64,000 bases of DNA. Origin: Moniliophthora roreri (Eukaryota > Basidiomycota > Agaricomycetes > Agaricales > Marasmiaceae). Shown one piece after another: positions 59,381 through 64,000 of this stretch. Below the pieces are notes generated by a model. That model was not told the origin of the DNA, ran no database searches, and worked only from the letters and a program-made list of their open reading frames with translations. Each line of letters opens with the position of its first letter. Position 1 is the stretch's first letter. Where the stretch lies: contig LATX02000200.1 of NCBI GenBank assembly GCA_001466705.2, positions 806,001-870,000 of the forward strand. Reading direction: 5' to 3'. Both the position numbers and the translations under genes were made by a program.

Positions 59381-60876
59381 CCTGAATTAGACCAAGTGAA
59401 GGAATGGATGTCGTCTAGGACTCCAATGTGGTTTTTTGAGCCAGAGATGGAAGTTGGAACTTGAAGAGATCGATCTATCTATCTGTCCCAGCGCCGTAAG
59501 CAAACTGTTTATACCCGCACTCCATCGAACGATGCCACTACACATCTCATCTCATTACTAGGGCCTAGCGATCCACCACTTCCAAGATCCTCAGACCTTG
59601 CGAACCTGTTATACACCTTCGGAACTGATAAATGGACTGTATTTTCTGAAAACTCTTACCAATCACGGTAAAAACTTTCCAACTTGAACGACGACGGTAG
59701 GCTGAAAACTGATCAATCCTTCAGCCAAGTAGTCAACGTGGAAACCCGAGCTTTTTTCCTTCTCAATGTGATAGACCACACGTCATTCAATAGGGCACAG
59801 CATCAGAGTCCTAGGATCGCTTTCCTATGATACCAGAGCGACAGCATAGATCCCGGCCGCACAACGAGGTGCAGCAGAAGGTTATCGGCTACGTTCGTTT
59901 ACCATCGTGCTCGACTAAGTGGGGTATGCTCTGGGCGTGCTATCATATTCTCGGCGAGAGAGGGAGGTTCCAGTGATTGGCAAAGGCGCGTAAAATTATA
60001 AACTGTATTAGTGTGCATTTTCTCATTTCATATTCGGGCTTAATGGATGAAAATACAGGATCACATCTCTTGAGTTACGCGCCGTCTGTAGACAAACTGT
60101 GAAAAGTTCCTCGACATTCAACAATGCCCAAGAATCCGGCTCGTTCTCTTGTTCCTGCCATCGGTTCTGCTCAGAATTTCTCCAGGAACCAGCTTTTTCA
60201 GGCCTCTAGAGGCGTCAAGGACTGCTTTGCTACTATCTGAATCCAAAGTCTACCGTGATGACTACGCGCGGGTCGATCACGGGTATCCAGCTCGACGAAC
60301 CCGAACAGCTGATTGTCTTGACTCACGCCTGTGGCTGAAGATGATGTGTTTACGAGGCCCCCCCTTATTCCTGGCCTAAAATAAGAGGGCAGTTGCTCTA
60401 TGAGAGCTCTGGCAACATTCCTCGCAAATTTACGGGCCCCTTCGATAGTGGTTTCAGGTGCAGTTATGAAAGATTCTAACACCTCCACAGAATCATTCTG
60501 GGATAACAAGTAAGTCCTAAGTATCCCACGAATCTATTCGAAACCTCACCGTCGTCTCTTAGACCACATTCTCACTACCGGAAACATCCTCGTGGTAGGT
60601 ACCGAGGACATCTCTGGACAAAAGTATGGTTTGCTGGGTGTTAAAGTTTGCCCAGTTATACTGATTATTTGGCTTAGGGGAGACGACAACAGTGATCCTG
60701 GTATGGTCACCCAACGACATCGAGTGTAGTCTACTCATATGTCCTATCCCACATCCAATAGTGGCTAAGACCGCCCAGCATCAAGATATTCTCCGCAGGA
60801 ATGTCGCCAAATAGCACCGGGGTTTGAACTCCCTAAATTTTATCGTGGTACCAAGGCTAAAAACCGAATCTTCTAG
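59381..60876. other. intergenic region or undetected 5' exons of LEA2-like gene
   Basis: About 1.5 kb. The downstream LEA2-like gene should have an N-terminal membrane anchor encoded here, but I could not find a phase-consistent exon for it. An open minus-strand frame (60198-60509) includes TAPETTIEGARKFARNVARA but shows no family and is not called. Confidence 0.35.
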
Positions 60877-61519
60877 ATCGACTTCACAATGACCGGAATC
60901 ACTACGACACTCAGTGCTGACATCTCGTGAGCCATACCTACATCTCGACTGTGCTCGAGCTAAATGGAAATGATCAGGGTTAACAACCCAAACTATATTT
61001 CAGCAAAGCTTAACACCCTTGATGCAGAGGTATGGTCCGGCTGGAGTTACCTTGAGCCTACTGTTTATTGAATGGGGGGTTTTCATAGGTCATATATCCC
61101 ACTGAAGTTGCACGGGTGCCCTTCGGAGGTGGGACATTGAAAGATATCATGTTCAATACCAACTCGCAGACGAACTTTACGTTCTTGTTTGATATCGATT
61201 ATCAGTATAAGGACGATCCTAAAAGGAGCGTCCTTATGGTCATTGCGAATAAGTGCGGAATTCTCAGTAGCGCGAAAGGAAAACTGAATTTGGAATACAA
61301 GATTACAGTAGGAACATATTCATCTTTAATATTTGCGTCAATGCTGATCTTGTCACTCATGTTTAGGCTAACGTTCGAGTGTTCTCATTCACGATAAATC
61401 CCTCGATATCCAACACTTTGAGTGTTGATTGTCTGATCCCTGACAACATTATTCAAGTGAGTCCAATGAATGTTGACGTCCTGCCCCATCTCACCTGGGA
61501 TGTACAGGACATAAGGTAG
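60877..61519 (+). CDS. LEA2-like (late embryogenesis abundant group 2) protein, 5' end not found
   Basis: Phase-consistent exons at 60877-60926, 60978-61029, 61089-61307, 61367-61456 and 61508-61519. They read IDFTMTGITTTLSADISVNN, PNYISAKLNTLDAEVIYPTE, VARVPFGGGTLKDIMFNTNS and FLFDIDYQYKDDPKRSVLMV, ending DNIIQDIR. The beta-sandwich pattern with VNNPN and FGGGTL is typical of LEA2/WHy-type domains in fungal membrane-anchored proteins. Homologues usually have a basic N-terminus and one membrane helix; that part is missing or unrecognised upstream. An ATG at 60802 (MSPNSTG) may be an in-phase earlier exon. Either a gene with unresolved 5' exons or a truncated relic. Confidence 0.6.
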
Positions 61520-61963
61520 GACATTGCCTTCCTCGTAAATGGTAAAGATGGTTCGCAGGGGATTTAGGAATGCTGCGTTGAGTGTGCGGACTCGGATTCG
61601 TTCCGTCGAGTATGCACAAAGGAAGAGAACCAGTGATAAATCTGCTGAGAGCAGCATGAACGAGACGATCCGTCATTTGTACGAGTACTGTACCATGGTG
61701 CCAATTGGGTTTTTTTACTGCTTGAGCCTCCGGGAACACTGCGACGACCATTAATGTTGATTATCGCCCTGATGATGCACAGAGAAAGATCAAGGTACAA
61801 GGGAATCTTGTACAGAGGAACCTTTGACCAAGCTGTTGGTACTTGTTGACCTAGGTGACCATATATGACTAGATGAGGCATTGGCAATAGTGACAGTTGT
61901 ACAACACGTTCCTTCTCTTTTCCTTCTACCTTTCTTCTACTTTATACCTTTCTATCGCATCTA
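61520..61963. other. intergenic spacer
   Basis: About 440 bases with a pyrimidine-rich block (TTCCTTCTCTTTTCC-type) just before the next start. No exon is seen. Confidence 0.45.
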
Positions 61964-64000
61964 ATGCTTCGCTCAAACTCTGATACGACCACAACGACAA
62001 GCTCCCCAACTCCAGTCAGTCCTTTCTCTTCAAACTATTCCGTGCCTTCGGAAGCCACCTCTGATGGTAAAGCCTATTTCTGCCTCGACTTGGTACTTGC
62101 AGCGCTGAGTAGACGCACAGAAGTGCCCGACCTTGGCCAATTCACCGCCGTTCTGCGAGCTTGGAACCATTTTCAGCCGCTTCCGAGGACAGTTAGCACA
62201 GTTCTCGCTGCTCGGCAAGATCAGACGTCCTCTTCATCTCGCACTCGATCCTTTCCAGCATCTTCGGCAATCGATTCAGACAGTGACCAAAGACCAGCAA
62301 ATTCTACCGTATGGAATCAGCGGCCAATTGCCTCCTACTTGTCGTCTCTGGTAGACACCACAACAACGGACACAGAAACCGACCGAGAGCGGGAAAATCT
62401 TCGCAGCCATGTTTTCTCGTCCATTTCACCTGATGGCTTCCACCATGGAGACTATGATGTAGCAGCTACTACCACCGACGACGACCCAGATGCCGACATT
62501 GACGGTGACGAGCGACGTTCAGATACTGAAGGGGAGCAGTCTCGCACGGTCCAAATAGAAGACATGGACGAGCTGGACTCTACATTTGGGCACGACATTT
62601 ACGACGACGATAACGACAGCAATATCAAAGAACAACAACGTGTAGAACCTGACAGCTCAGACCTTGATCAGCGGCAGGTCAAGAACATTGGTCCATCTTT
62701 GACCAATCTCGGAGATGTCAGTCTTGAAGACATCGAAGAGCAGCCATCACTAGGCTTATTAGATGAAGCGCTCCGTTTCATTGCTGCAGAAAGGGAGAGA
62801 TGGAATGCACAGCGGGAAGCAGGCCTCGCAAACGGAGCGACAAGTCTGTCATCGGGAATCGGTACGTTCACTGCCTCCTACTTGTAACAATAATCCTGAC
62901 CCATCGGGACATAGAACCTCGCCGAAAGCGACGTAGAAAACGAAGGACGCCCCGTGCTCATTCCACTACACGAACTTCTACTTCTACTACGGCATATTCA
63001 CTCGCCGACACATCGTCATCTTCCACGCCGTTCCCTGCCTCCCAGTCTACTCCATCACTTCTCACCACCATATTCCAGTCGACTGCCGACAGAGACGATG
63101 GTGACGATGCCGATGCCGATGATTCTTCCTCCTCGTTCGACCAACATTACAGCAGCGGATCACGTCAGGACAATTCACGCCAGCCTATGTTCAAATCAAC
63201 CCCAGGTACACCCGCTCGAAGGCCAAGTCGTCGAGGAGTCAGCAAGCCGACCTCGAAGCATTCGCACGTGCAGGCCAATGCAAAACTCAAACACGCGAGG
63301 TCCACGCCTCAGCTGCGAGTCACTTCACAAGACATCGTAATCGACGAAACTGAGGAAGATAATCCACGAGTAAAACAGTTGAGATCCCTAGGCAAGAAGC
63401 TAGAGAAACTATTTCCGGAAGACCGAGCATTCCTGCGGGGAGTGGGATATGGCTTACTTGGTCCTCCGCAAACCACTGGGGGGCGTAGTCTGGGTTCTTA
63501 TTTTGATCGTCACGCTGGAGACGAATTGGGCTCAGAGGGAGTTCTCGGGTCATTTGTTGATACCAGGGGCATCAGGCCCAAGGTCTTAAAGGATGGAGAT
63601 GGAGATGAGGCAGAGAGATTGATTCACGTATTTGTCGATCAGTGCGTACACTAGTCCTTTCACTCTCCCGCACGATACTGAGAAAGAACGAAAGCTCAAA
63701 TATTCTTATCGGGCTATTAAACTATTTAAAGCGCCACCCTCGCCAACATCCTCAATACCATGACGTTTCTCAATCCTCACCTGGAGCGGACAATTCTACA
63801 GGAGGTTTCACGTCACCAAGTTACCCCAAACCGCCAAAGCATCTCTCACATTCCGCATTGACGTTGATCCTCGAAAGGGGTCGTCCAGTAACGCGGAGGG
63901 TTCTAGTCACGTCTTCCCCATTGTACCAGCCTATGGATAGTGCCGAGCAACTAGGTTTCGAAGTTCGAGTATTTGCTCGCGTCCCGGACCTGGGCGACGG
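61964..64000 (+). CDS. protein with C-terminal NYN/PIN-like domain, incomplete at window end
   Basis: The start at 61964 gives MLRSNSDTTTTTSSPTPVSP; the first exon runs to about 62862. A Thr/Ser/Asp-rich, largely disordered region follows (TTTDTETDRERENLRSHVFS, TDDDPDADIDGDERRSDTEG). After an intron the chain is basic (EPRRKRRRKRRTPRAHS) and Ser-rich. Near 63,630 IHVFVDHSNILIGLLNYLKR is formed across an intron ending at about 63,712. VFVDHSNI is the first strand and catalytic-Asp motif of NYN/PIN-type nucleases. The frame continues as ALTLILERGRPVTRRVLVTS to the window edge without a stop. Nuclease function is inferred from that motif only. Confidence 0.6.

Overview
The window is nuclear DNA of a filamentous basidiomycete, most likely an Agaricomycete. 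Nearly every gene is split by GT-AG introns of about 45-60 bases, genes are packed on both strands, and several families are typical of that class: a DUF6533-type membrane protein, long F-box/leucine-rich proteins, a GH127 enzyme, a Dnf-type flippase, and a conserved protein often mislabelled 'geranylgeranyl pyrophosphate synthetase'. No bacterial, viral or organellar genes were recognised.

Layout. 1-7.7 kb (+): a Ctp1/Sae2/CtIP-like DNA-end resection factor, a conserved fungal protein of unknown function, an acidic/basic low-complexity protein, and a mitochondrial dicarboxylate carrier. 8.1-11.1 kb (+): a dead GH37 trehalase gene whose exon carries a 321-bp hAT-like MITE with an 8-bp target duplication. 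11.2-14.5 kb (-): a secreted GH127/DUF1680 glycosidase, divergent from a secreted A1 aspartic peptidase (15.0-17.2 kb, +). 17.6-18.4 kb (+): a small Lys/Ala/Pro repeat protein with a GC-AG intron. 19.1-31.2 kb (-): an F-box protein, a small membrane protein, a Zn2Cys6 transcription factor and a P4-ATPase lipid flippase.

31.2-41.6 kb is a gene-poor, AT-rich, repeat-derived island. It holds relics, direct repeats, and a perfect 1,295-bp inverted repeat centred exactly on an N (39125) and ending exactly at a second N (40421). That geometry points to an assembly problem or a collapsed hairpin.

41.7-53.9 kb is again gene-dense: an amino-acid permease (+), an MRH-domain/Atg27-like membrane protein (-), a six-TM 'ER transporter'/DUF2421 protein with a His-rich stretch (+), a Gdt1/TMEM165 Mn/Ca transporter (+), and the rRNA dimethylase Dim1 (-) divergent from LSm6 (+) across only 80 bp. 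54.1-64 kb (+): a DUF6533 membrane protein, an F-box protein, a LEA2-like gene without a recognisable 5' end, and a gene cut by the window edge whose C-terminal part looks like a NYN/PIN-type nuclease.

No gene cluster or clearly new system is evident. The best leads are the hAT-like MITE in the dead trehalase, the loss of the trehalase signature tryptophans to stop codons, and the N-bounded palindrome. All product calls come from reading motifs and splicing by eye. Exon limits are most reliable where listed.
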